Shown: piece after piece, positions 16,560 through 24,445 of the stretch
How the letters are laid out: each line of letters starts with the position of its first letter
Position numbering within the stretch: the first letter of the stretch is position 1
Assembly: GCA_963713625.1 (NCBI GenBank)
Contig: CAVQMN010000004.1
Span: 496,001 to 560,000 of the forward strand
Length of the DNA stretch: 64,000 nucleotides
Direction of reading: 5' to 3'
Origin: Bog-756 sp963713625
Lineage (GTDB): Bacteria; Actinomycetota; Acidimicrobiia; Acidimicrobiales; RAAP-2
Position numbers and translations under genes: made by a program
The notes under the pieces: generated by a model
The model's input: the letters and a program-made list of their open reading frames with translations, nothing else
What the model was told of the DNA's origin: nothing
Database searches by the model: none

Positions 16560-16859
16560 GGACAGACCCCCAGGGTCTCACGCTCGCCAGCTTGTCTGTG
16601 GCGGCACCAGCCATCATCGCCAGTCCGATCGCTGGCGCCATTGGTGCCGGAGTTCGGTTGCTCACCGGCCAACCGCACAAAACCAGGCCCCCTCCCTCAG
16701 CTCACCTCGGCGAGGGTGGATTCTCCCGATCATGAATCCGCAGTGAACTGCTGACCCGTCCGACAGCGACAGACCTACGCCGTCGAGGCGCCAGGCTGTA
16801 CGGTATGGCATGGGATCGTTGAGGCCCGTCAGGGGGCGGTCGAGCGCCTGCACCGATTG

Positions 16860-18503
16860 GTGACGACGTCGGCGGGGAAGGGATCGGCGGACAAGAGGTC
16901 TGACAACCGGACGCACGCGAAAAGATGGCGGATCGGAAGCTCCGCGGCCACGATGGCGTTCCTCGTCCTGGTGCTCGGATTCACTATCACCGGCGTCCTC
17001 GCCTGGGTCACCTCCACCGTCAATGCCCGGAACGAGAGCCGGCTGTTGCAGGAGCAGGTGAACGAAGCGGGGACCGTCGTCTCCGGTGTGCTCCCGACCC
17101 TGGAGATTCCCATGGCGTCCGCCGCGGCCATTGCCGGGGTCACCACCGGCCAGACCGCCCCATTCACCCAGTTCATGAGCCCGTACGTCGGCACTGGCGG
17201 CCCCTTCGCCTACGCCGCCCTGTGCGGAGTGGAGGGTGGGGCTCCGGCCGTACTCGCCTCCGTGGGAACGCCCAGCGCAGAGGCGTCGGCCAAGGGGTCG
17301 ACCCAGTGTGATTTCCTTACCGGGCCTCACGCCTCTTCAGCTCTTTCCGTCGGGACGGTGCTCGATGACGGGAGTCGGGTCGGCCTCTCGTATACGTCGC
17401 CGGGATCGGTTCCGCCAATGGGTGTCTACGCGGAATATCTCCTGCCGCCGCATCGTCGCATCGACTTTTCCCAGTCGACGCTGTTCTCGAATCTGAATTT
17501 CGCCCTGTACCTCGGCCGGGAGGTGAAAGAAGAGAACCTCTTGGAAGCCACCACCGGCCAGTTGCCGATCAGCGGCGTGCACGCAACGAGCACCATCCCC
17601 TTCGGCAACACCGAACTGACCCTGGTGGGCATGTCGACCCAACCCCTGGGCGGCAGCCTCTCCCGCAGAGTCACGCCGGTCGTCATCCTGATCGGAGTGC
17701 TGCTGACCATCGGGGCGGCGGTGATGACGGAGCGCCTGGTCAGAAGGCGCCGATCGGCCGAAACCCTGGCCGACGAGAACGAGCGGCTGTACGACGAGCA
17801 ACAGACTCTCGCCGTCTCGCTGCAACATGCCCTTCTTCCGGGCCTGGCGTCGGACATCGCCGGGGTGGAGGTGGCCACCCGGTACGTGGCCGGTATCGAC
17901 GTAATGGAGATCGGGGGCGATTGGTTCGACGCGATATCCAGCCCCGATGGCGGCTTCATCTTTGTGGTGGGTGACGTTTCCGGTCGGGGCATGCAGGCCG
18001 CGGTGGTCATGGCCTCGCTCCGCTTTGCCATCCTTGCCTACGCGGCCGATGGCGACAGGCCCAGCCAGATCCTGAAGAAACTGTGCCTCCTCCTCGATAT
18101 CGGCCGGGACGGCCACTTCGCCACGGTCCTCTGCGGTCATGTCGACAACGACCAGCGGACAATCACGCTGTCCAGTGCCGGACACCTACCTCCGCTCCTG
18201 GTCAGTGGCGGGCACGGCACCTTCGTGGATGTTGAAGTCGGTCCACCGATCGGAACGGCGCCCGACGCGACGTACTCGTCGACATCGATTGGAATTCCCG
18301 ACAGCTGTACGCTCCTGGCCTATACGGACGGCCTCGTCGAACGCAGGGGCGAACTCCTCGACGACGGGCTCGAAAAACTACGGCAATCCGTGGTCCGGAG
18401 CGACCGACCGCTCGATCAGGTCCTGTCCGACGCCGTCCAGGACCTGACCTCGGCCGGCTCCGATGACGACATCGCCATTCTCGGACTTCGATGGACGGTG
18501 TAG
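16860..18503 (+). CDS. Membrane sensor protein with SpoIIE/PP2C phosphatase domain
   Basis: 547 residues. TM1 near residues 33-53 (AFLVLVLGFTITGVLAW), an extracytoplasmic sensor region of about 220 residues resembling a CHASE-type domain, TM2 near 270-295 (VVILIGVLLTIGAAVMT), a short coiled linker (LADENERLYDEQQTLA), then a PP2C-type serine phosphatase: LQHALLPGL, EIGGDWFDA, VVGDVSGRGMQAAVVMASLR, LSSAGHLPPLL, DGLVERRGE and DDIAILGLR. The aspartates of GGDWFD, VGDVSGRG and DDIA provide the metal site. These enzymes dephosphorylate anti-anti-sigma factors in partner-switching pathways; no partner is adjacent. Start GTG 16860; TTG 16857 is equally possible. Confidence 0.92.
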   Translation: MTTSAGKGSADKRSDNRTHAKRWRIGSSAATMAFLVLVLGFTITGVLAWVTSTVNARNESRLLQEQVNEAGTVVSGVLPTLEIPMASAAAIAGVTTGQTAPFTQFMSPYVGTGGPFAYAALCGVEGGAPAVLASVGTPSAEASAKGSTQCDFLTGPHASSALSVGTVLDDGSRVGLSYTSPGSVPPMGVYAEYLLPPHRRIDFSQSTLFSNLNFALYLGREVKEENLLEATTGQLPISGVHATSTIPFGNTELTLVGMSTQPLGGSLSRRVTPVVILIGVLLTIGAAVMTERLVRRRRSAETLADENERLYDEQQTLAVSLQHALLPGLASDIAGVEVATRYVAGIDVMEIGGDWFDAISSPDGGFIFVVGDVSGRGMQAAVVMASLRFAILAYAADGDRPSQILKKLCLLLDIGRDGHFATVLCGHVDNDQRTITLSSAGHLPPLLVSGGHGTFVDVEVGPPIGTAPDATYSSTSIGIPDSCTLLAYTDGLVERRGELLDDGLEKLRQSVVRSDRPLDQVLSDAVQDLTSAGSDDDIAILGLRWTV

Positions 18504-18542
18504 CTGACCCGGCCTCGAGGATCGGGCGGCGTTGGGTGAGGA

Positions 18543-18890
18543 TCAGGCGTCGAACGCGATGAAGGTGTCGCTCTCTTGATTGGCCACCCAGACGTGGTTA
18601 CCGTCGGAAGCGATCCCCACCGGATCCCCGCCCACCGTGATGGTCCGGACCACCGATCGGTCCGAGGCATGAGTTCGGTCACCGTACCGTCCGGAGTGTT
18701 TGGCCACCCAGACGTGCGTGCCGTCGGAGTAGAGGGCATTGGGGTCGCCTGTGACGGGTGACGCCGATGGCCTGGACGAAGGAGCCATTCGAGGCGTTCA
18801 GCTCGGTGACCAGGTTGCTCGGACCGATGGGGTGCCAGTGCACCCAGCCGATGAGCCGAGATATCCGACCACGGCGCACCGGCAAGTTCC
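18543..18890 (-). pseudogene. Remnant of a YVTN-type beta-propeller protein
   Basis: Propeller motifs appear in more than one frame of the minus strand: NLVTELNASNGSFVQAIGV (about 18760-18825), then DPNALYSDGTHVWVAKHSG, then VVRTITVGGDPVGIASDGNHVWVANQ up to a TGA at 18543. At least two indels are needed to join them. The motif order matches the intact protein at 41739-43226, which has the same SDGTHVWVAN and VTELN-SDGSLVRTI blocks. No signal peptide or start remains. This is a decayed fragment lying convergent to the SpoIIE phosphatase gene. Confidence 0.68.
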
Positions 18891-18934
18891 GCCAAGCCCC
18901 AGTGTCCAGCGCCAGGTACCAGAAAGGCCCAACT

Positions 18935-19417
18935 TCAGCGGGCGAGCCGGCCGGCCTCCTCGCCGTCCGTCACGTCCAGATACTTGAGGCGCGTGGGTAC
19001 CGCTTTCACTCCAGACTGAACATCGAGCGAGAATTTGTTGGAGCGTTCCGCTACGTAGGAGCTGATCTGATCTGGCGATAGGTGGAACATGGTGGCCAGC
19101 TCTTTAATAGTCATTCCGTCCTCGAGCCCCTCGCATATGATCACTTTTCGCACCCGGTCGCGAGCATCGAACAGGTCGATCATGGCTTCGTCGGCGGCCA
19201 TCTGTGCCGCATGGACGGGGATCTCCTCGAGTACCGCAGAGGCAGTCACGCTCTCGCTCGTCATCGCCATCGCCCTGCGAATGAGGCTCTCATTCTCTTT
19301 GAGCTGCAGCTGCAGGGCGCGGTTTGAGTCGCAGAGCTGTGTGAGTGCTGAAGCAAGCGCAGATCGAAGTTGGGGCACGTCAGCCTCTCGGTCACCGGTT
19401 GATTGCAAGATACCCAC
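18935..19417 (-). CDS. Small HTH protein with helical N-terminus
   Basis: 160 residues, GTG start. Residues 12-55 form a heptad-like helix (LRSALASALTQLCDSNRALQ) likely to dimerise. A candidate helix-turn-helix lies near residues 90-130 (DGMTIKELATMFHLSPDQISSYV). I recognise no named family; its layout suggests a DNA-binding regulator with an N-terminal coiled coil. It is the first of three small HTH genes in 1.7 kb, the other two being shorter and more like one another. Targets unknown. Confidence 0.72.
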   Translation of the reverse strand: MGILQSTGDREADVPQLRSALASALTQLCDSNRALQLQLKENESLIRRAMAMTSESVTASAVLEEIPVHAAQMAADEAMIDLFDARDRVRKVIICEGLEDGMTIKELATMFHLSPDQISSYVAERSNKFSLDVQSGVKAVPTRLKYLDVTDGEEAGRLAR

Positions 19418-19677
19418 GTCAGTTATCGGACGAGGGAGCCCTCAGGTTGAGTGCCGAGCCCGGAGCGGGGCGGCGGAACCCCACTCAACGGGCCCGGCCT
19501 CGGCGGCAAGCTAACGGCGCAACGGGGGGTTGCGGCAATTTGTCGCCAACGTGGTCATAACTGCCGAGCGCTCTCTCCTGGCAGGCGATATGCGCCACCC
19601 ACCGACGACGGTTTTGCTTGCATTCTCGATCGACCGGCGCGAATAGTTGTCCGTAGGCGGATCTGCGAGGGCCCCAC

Positions 19678-20028
19678 GTGGCGACCACAAACCGGCTGTT
19701 GGAAGCGATCATGCGAGTCGAGGAGACGGGCAGAGCTGCGCAGGTAGCAATTGGCGAGGGGGTCGCCTCGATCGACAGGGCCAGGGAGAAGCTGCTGGGC
19801 GGGGCCACTGTTTCGCAGATCGTCGACGACCTCGTTGCCCAAGGCGGTCGGGAGACCCGTCTGAGGTCCTCGGCCGCAATCAACGCTTTCGAACACGCCA
19901 TCATGGTCTACCGGGTCGGCCTCATCCAGGCCATGGTCGATGACGAGAAGTTGAGCTTCAGCGAAGTGGGCCGTCGTCTCAGCGTTTCGAGGCAGATGGT
20001 GGCCAGGTTGTATCGCCGCAGTGAATGA
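19678..20028 (+). CDS. Small HTH protein
   Basis: 116 residues, GTG start, no strong RBS. An N-terminal helical part (LLEAIMRVEETGRAAQVAIG, then SIDRAREKLLGG) leads to a C-terminal helix-turn-helix, LSFSEVGRRLSVSRQMVARL, followed by YRRSE at the end. The gene at 20285-20638 shares this plan and the SRQ-hydrophobic-V-x-RL recognition-helix ending, so the two are probably paralogues. Function unknown; a sequence-specific DNA-binding role is inferred. Confidence 0.72.
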   Translation: MATTNRLLEAIMRVEETGRAAQVAIGEGVASIDRAREKLLGGATVSQIVDDLVAQGGRETRLRSSAAINAFEHAIMVYRVGLIQAMVDDEKLSFSEVGRRLSVSRQMVARLYRRSE

Positions 20029-20284
20029 TCGGCTCTCCTGTACGGGCGACGGTTCGATTCGGCGACCGTACGAAGTGCCGAACGGACGAGGTTCCCGAGA
20101 TCGCCCATCCTGTCAGATCAGGGCCCAGCCACCGACCCGCTGATCTTGACCTCGACGGGGTGATGCGGCAGGGTGCCCGAGTTCACCGGGTCGGCAGTAA
20201 TGATTGATTCTGGTCCGCCTGCTCAGCGGCTGGATCTACCCGCAGTTGAGCAGCGACTGACCACTCCAGCGGTTCAAAGATCGA

Positions 20285-20638
20285 TCAGGGTTCCTGGCTG
20301 TGCCCCTCTTTGGCCAATCGAGACACCAATTGTCGAGAAACTCCCCACAGCCGGGCGACTTCACCTTGACTCCCACCTTCGGATACGGCCAGATCCAGGA
20401 TCACATGCTGGGCCCGATGGCGAGCCGATTCCAGCGCATCGAGCCGGCTGCTGAGATCACGCCGGATGTCACCAATTCCAAGCAAAGTCATCGCTTCCAT
20501 AACCGGGGTCCCGTCGGCAATCTTCCGCCGCAACCGACGGGTCAGTACCTCTGAGCGACCGAGGGCCTGCCGAGCTTCCTTGGCGGCATCGAGCACCTCA
20601 TCGATGGCGTTGAGCCCGGCAATGCGCTGTTTCGACAC
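20285..20638 (-). CDS. Small HTH protein, paralogue
   Basis: 117 residues starting MSKQRIAGLNAIDEVLDAA. Helical N-terminal two thirds (DEVLDAAKEARQALG; LDALESARHRAQHVILDLA) and a C-terminal HTH, SQGEVARLWGVSRQLVSRL. Same size and layout as 19678-20028 but inverted; the two are convergent with a 256-bp gap that shows nothing recognisable. No family name assigned. Confidence 0.72.
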   Translation of the reverse strand: MSKQRIAGLNAIDEVLDAAKEARQALGRSEVLTRRLRRKIADGTPVMEAMTLLGIGDIRRDLSSRLDALESARHRAQHVILDLAVSEGGSQGEVARLWGVSRQLVSRLAKEGHSQEP

Positions 20639-21051
20639 CCTGGAAGGCTAACGCTCCAAAGTCGACCTACAGCGGATCCCGTGACAGGCAGTGGTAGCCC
20701 CCGACCCCACACCGGATGCATTGTCATGCCGGTGATATCGGTCGCGTTCGTGTCGTCTCGAGTGATTTGTCAACATCTGTTGCGTAACCCCCATTGCCCG
20801 ACTGAGGTAGACGCCCGTGGAGGCCGGGTCAGACAGTCTCCTCCCATGCTCGACGATTGGATGCAGGTCGTTGCGGTGCACGGCGAATTCTCCCCCGGGT
20901 ACGGCGAGTTGAGCTGGCGATGACGACCGACGGATCTGAGCCCGGCCCGCCGAGGACGATGACCGGCCCACCCCCTTATCGCAGGGATCCCATCGTTCCC
21001 AGCCGCCGGCTCGGCACGATACAGCGGTGTCTCGACCGACAACCCGACCCT
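20639..21051. other. Gap without a recognisable gene
   Basis: 413 bp between two leftward genes. Open frames here are short, Arg/Pro-rich and lack protein-like patterns. I see no RNA gene, repeat or clear terminator. Confidence 0.5.
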
Positions 21052-21816
21052 TCAGCGGTTCGGATCCAGCTCGAAGAACTCGAGGACAAGGGCGTGGAGT
21101 CCGATGCCGAATATCGTCCATCGCTGATCTTCTCCCTGCGGACCCGTGGGACGGACGATCCCGAGCATCTTGGTGTCAACCCGGTCCCGAAGAGAACACC
21201 CTTCAGAGAGGGCCCCGACGGCATTGAGGAACTGCGGCACCGTCAACGGCTTCTTGATCCGGTAGCCGAAGAGATTCATCAGGCTTCCGAACGCTTCCTC
21301 CCCTTCTTGATTGATGGCGTCATAGCTCTGCATGAGTGCAGAAAGCACTCGTTGGTATCGGTCAGGCAGGTCACTCGAGGTGGCCATGGTCCACACGTTG
21401 ATCCACACGGACCAACTCGCCGAGCGACGCAACGCATCGCCGAGAGCTTCACCGGCCACCCGGCACACCTCGGATAACGCCTCTGAGCGAGCACCGTCCG
21501 TTGACAGGTCCCGGTCTGCCAGCACCGCGGCCACCACGTCGGCGACCTCGGAAACGTTGGAACGGCTCGTATCCGATGCCAGCTCGACGAGCACGTCCGT
21601 CTGGTAGTCGTCGAGGTTCGCCCACACCCGTCCGATCACCGAGGCGTTGGACAGTCTGATACCTGTCTCCGACTCGATCCGATCGAAGGCACGCTTGAAG
21701 CTCAGGGTGTCGGTGCCGGTGCCGAACCCCTCCTCGAGCAGGATGGAACGTCCGGTGGCCAACAAAAGTGCTCGAAGGTCCGCCCGGCTCTGCCTCGGGC
21801 GCCGATCCGTGGCCAT
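21052..21816 (-). CDS. TetR-like transcriptional regulator
   Basis: 254 residues. Opens with RADLRALLLATGRSILLEEGFGTG, the typical first helix of TetR regulators. The HTH region is longer than usual (LSFKRAFDRIESETGIRLSNASVIGRVW, then NLDDYQTDVL). The C-terminal half is a helical ligand-binding/dimer domain ending LRDRVDTKMLGI and WTIFGIGLHALVLEFFELDP. The gene at 47483-48298 is a clear paralogue, sharing the IGR-W-NL/SLFDYQTDVLV, LR-x-RVDT and FGL-LDAL-EFFE-DP blocks. ATG 21816 is preceded by GGGAGG. The 17-bp inverted repeat at 21935-21951 suggests autoregulation. Ligand unknown. Confidence 0.82.
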   Translation of the reverse strand: MATDRRPRQSRADLRALLLATGRSILLEEGFGTGTDTLSFKRAFDRIESETGIRLSNASVIGRVWANLDDYQTDVLVELASDTSRSNVSEVADVVAAVLADRDLSTDGARSEALSEVCRVAGEALGDALRRSASWSVWINVWTMATSSDLPDRYQRVLSALMQSYDAINQEGEEAFGSLMNLFGYRIKKPLTVPQFLNAVGALSEGCSLRDRVDTKMLGIVRPTGPQGEDQRWTIFGIGLHALVLEFFELDPNR

Positions 21817-21934
21817 TGACGACCTCCCGCTGGACTCTGGCCACGAGATCGATCGTCGGCCTCTCGGGCCACCGGATCCGCCGGTCCGGGTGCCCGAGAA
21901 AACCGGTTCCCGCCGCCACCTTGATAGTACTTAA

Positions 21935-21951
21935 TGCAACTCCAAGTTGCA
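21935..21951. promoter_or_regulatory. 17-bp inverted repeat upstream of the TetR-like gene
   Basis: TGCAACT-CCA-AGTTGCA: perfect 7-bp arms with a 3-bp centre, 118 bp before the regulator ATG, in the only AT-rich stretch of the gap. It fits a TetR-type operator. Nothing else is seen in 21817-22085. Confidence 0.55.
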
Positions 21952-22085
21952 ATTGGACAGTGGGGCATGGGACCCGCCGGCAATGGGCTGGCCGACCTCG
22001 GGGCGAGAGTTACCACCTCAGCACGCGGCGACCGGCGGGGTGATCGGGTCGACCCACGGTCGAGGGCAGGTCCGAGCGGCTCCGG

Positions 22086-23327
22086 TCAGTAGCCGCCCGT
22101 ACAGCCGTTCTGATCCGGGGCGGCGTTCGGATTGCCCCAGTAGCGGGTGGCAAAGGCGACGGCGACCCGGATCTGTTGATCGGGGGTGGCGTAGGCGGCG
22201 TCGGCGGGATACCCGAAGGTGTTGAACTCGTCCCAGTTGGTATGGCTGAATCCGAGTCCTCCGCTGTAGACGAGCCCGTCCACATTCCAGTCCCCGCCCT
22301 CTTCGCACATGTTGACCCGGTCCCACGCGCCGCGCTGAAAGGGGGTGACGCCGTCGATAGCAGCGCCAGGGCCAACCGGGGCGCTGCGAACCGTGCTCCC
22401 GGCGAGCGAGCCGAAGTAGGCGGACCTGCCGAAGGCGAAGGCGCCTCCATCCGAGGCGGCGGTGAGATAGCCGTGAGGTCCTGAGGACATGGCGATGATC
22501 GGCCTGTTGAGAGGACCGGTGAGCGAGCCGAAGAACCTCGCGCCGCCATACGTGAATACGCCACCGTTCTGGCCGGCCAGGCGGTAGCCGGCACCGCTCG
22601 AACTGATGGCCACCAACGGCTGGCCGGGTGGCGCATCTCCGGCGAACTGGGCGTCACCGAAGGCGTAGACGGACCCGTCGGCGGCCGCTTCCCAGTAGCC
22701 GTGCCCGTCGGGCATCGAGGCCATGCCGACGACGGGGCTGTCGGGCGACATGCCGCTGGCCGACCCGTAGAAGCGGGCATCCCCGAACGAGAAGAGGCCA
22801 CCGTCCGAGGCCACCAGCCAGTAACCGCCGCCGCCCGGAGTCGAGGCCATGCCCACCACCGGCTCGTTGAGGGTCAGCGATCCGGTGGAGCCGTAGAAGG
22901 CCGCGTCCCCGAAGGCGAAGATGCCCCCGTCTGAGGCCACCAGCCAGTAACCCCGTCCATCCGGGGTCGAGGCCATGCCCACGATGGGCTTGTTGAGGGT
23001 CAGCGATCCGGTGGATCCGTAGTATCCGGCCTGGCCGAACGTGAAGACACCCCCGTCGGCGGCGACCTCCCAGTAGCCGTGCCCGCTGGGCGTGGAGGCG
23101 ATGTCCACAATGGGAGCGTTGAGGACGATACCGGTTCCGGTGGGGAGGGCCGCAGACGCCGTCCCGGTATGGCCCGCCAAGACGACCAGGGCCGGGACGG
23201 TTGCAGCGAGGAGCAGGACGGCCAACCAACTGCCCGACCGTTTCTTTCGATGTTCAGCGGCCGTCGTGTTGGAGGCGGGCTTCCGCGCCGCGCGCGGACG
23301 TGACGGGGTGAGATGCGATACAGGCAC
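22086..23327 (-). CDS. Secreted propeller-repeat protein with Rpf-like transglycosylase domain
   Basis: 413 residues. Signal peptide around residues 32-58 (GSWLAVLLLAATVPALVVLAG, then ASA). Next come about six to seven 42-residue repeats of the type GYWEVAADGG-VFTFG-x-AGYYGSTGSLTLN-x-PIVGMASTP, ending near residue 320. The last 90 residues form a resuscitation-promoting-factor-like domain: FQRGAWDRVNMCEEGGDWNVD, GLGFSHTNWDEF, AFATRYWG and a final Cys. The Glu in CEEGGDW is the expected catalytic acid for peptidoglycan cleavage. The order repeat-then-Rpf suggests wall anchoring by the repeats. Start GTG 23327 has GGAAAGG 9 nt upstream. Confidence 0.85.
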   Translation of the reverse strand: MPVSHLTPSRPRAARKPASNTTAAEHRKKRSGSWLAVLLLAATVPALVVLAGHTGTASAALPTGTGIVLNAPIVDIASTPSGHGYWEVAADGGVFTFGQAGYYGSTGSLTLNKPIVGMASTPDGRGYWLVASDGGIFAFGDAAFYGSTGSLTLNEPVVGMASTPGGGGYWLVASDGGLFSFGDARFYGSASGMSPDSPVVGMASMPDGHGYWEAAADGSVYAFGDAQFAGDAPPGQPLVAISSSGAGYRLAGQNGGVFTYGGARFFGSLTGPLNRPIIAMSSGPHGYLTAASDGGAFAFGRSAYFGSLAGSTVRSAPVGPGAAIDGVTPFQRGAWDRVNMCEEGGDWNVDGLVYSGGLGFSHTNWDEFNTFGYPADAAYATPDQQIRVAVAFATRYWGNPNAAPDQNGCTGGY

Positions 23328-24063
23328 TGGGGGTGACCTTTCCTTGGTCGGTCATGACTCGCTCGCGTCATCGCAAAGCGGGCCGGACTCTCTGTTGGTT
23401 GGGGGGACCCCACATCTGTGCATTCAACGCCCCAGCCGAGCGCCGGGAAGGGCGGTACGGCCTGGCTACAAAAAGCCGGGTGTGCTAGCGGGTGTAAACG
23501 TCCGGTACGAAGTGATGGTTACGTCGTGTTCTCCTGCCCGGTCGGCCGGTGCCAGTCGCCACGGCGGAACGTGAATCGTTCCTCGTGGGGGCAAGCCGAC
23601 GGATAGCCCCTGATTCAGACCCGGGCACTGTAGCGGTCGCGGCGACCAATGTGTAGTCGCCCCGGGGCGGATGCCGGCTAATCCGGTACCCGATTCCCGT
23701 CCAGACCCTGTCGACGGCCCGATCCGCCCACTCGGACTCCGATAACCGCCATCACCCGATTGGGCGATTTCCACACACGCAGAAGCGCCTGGGTCAGGGC
23801 GAACAGTCTTCCCGAACCCAGCCAGTCGAGGTCGGGACACTCGGTATTCGCGATCTGGCCCTCAGTCGGCTGAGCTGAGAACGGCAGTGGGTCTTCAGCC
23901 CGATGAGCTGAAGGATTTCCGCCACCTGCGGTGTGATATCGCCCTGGCGTCCAGACCCGGAGTTCAGGGGCGGCCAGATGAGATCGGTTCTTTCGACCAC
24001 AGTGATCTGTCCAGCGCAGGGAGGCTCCTGATCAGGCAATCACGCTGCCATAAGATTCACGAC
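23328..24063. other. Divergent 736-bp intergenic region with repeats
   Basis: Lies between the Rpf/propeller gene (leftward) and a small lipoprotein gene (rightward). No protein-like frame is seen. It holds a 38-bp sequence at 23791-23828 that recurs at 27657-27694, plus two inverted repeats at 23861-23913. A long leader for the Rpf gene is possible, but I could not match it to a known riboswitch. Confidence 0.55.
23791..23913. repeat. Dispersed repeat block: 38-bp sequence plus two inverted repeats
   Basis: 23791-23828 (beginning GGGTCAGGGCGAACAGTC) matches 27657-27694 with about three mismatches. It is followed by CTCAG...CTGAG (23861-23879) and CTTCAGC...GCTGAAG (23893-23913). The second copy is likewise followed by CTCAG-type inverted repeats, so the repeated unit is longer than the hairpin alone. 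Confidence 0.7.
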
Positions 24064-24348
24064 GTGGGGGTTGGACGATGGAGTCGTGGGGCAGTCATCC
24101 TGGTCCTGCTGGCATCTGGCCTGATGGCCACCGCGTGCTCATCGGCCCTGATAGACCCGTCCCACCAAGACGGGTACTACTGGTATAGAGCAGATGGCGT
24201 GGACATCATCAAGACCCTCCAAAAGCACGGGGATTCCCTGACAGAAGCGTGTTCGGCTCAGGTGGTACACGTCATGCCTCGCGGTGACAACCGTGGTGAT
24301 TGGGTAACAGGGTGTGTGTACGCCGCCAAAGGCGGCAACCAGCCGTAA
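24064..24348 (+). CDS. Small lipoprotein, function unknown
   Basis: 94 residues from GTG 24064. A signal sequence, RGAVILVLLASGLMATAC, ends in a lipobox Cys, followed by a short mature part with DGYYWYRADGVD, two further Cys (EACSAQVV and VTGCVYAA) that could form a disulfide, and a C-terminal GGNQP. The longer open frame starting at 23887 covers repeat sequence and is rejected. Anchored outside the membrane if the lipobox is used. No family recognised. Confidence 0.7.
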   Translation: MGVGRWSRGAVILVLLASGLMATACSSALIDPSHQDGYYWYRADGVDIIKTLQKHGDSLTEACSAQVVHVMPRGDNRGDWVTGCVYAAKGGNQP

Positions 24349-24445
24349 GAGCTGAGCTCTCTCACTGATCCGGTGCTACACGACCCGGGTCCGGCGTTCG
24401 GGTCACCCGGAGCGACTCGATACCGGCGCGTGACGTCGTGGTGGT

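Noticed and set aside
20857..21477. 206-residue plus-strand frame opposite the TetR-like gene
   Set aside because: Low protein likeness, opposite a gene with clear homology to its paralogue.
23328..23500. Possible c-di-AMP (ydaO) riboswitch before the Rpf-like gene
   Set aside because: Such switches precede rpf genes in actinobacteria, and short G/C runs here are suggestive, but I cannot align the conserved core or its pseudoknot. A covariance-model search would decide.
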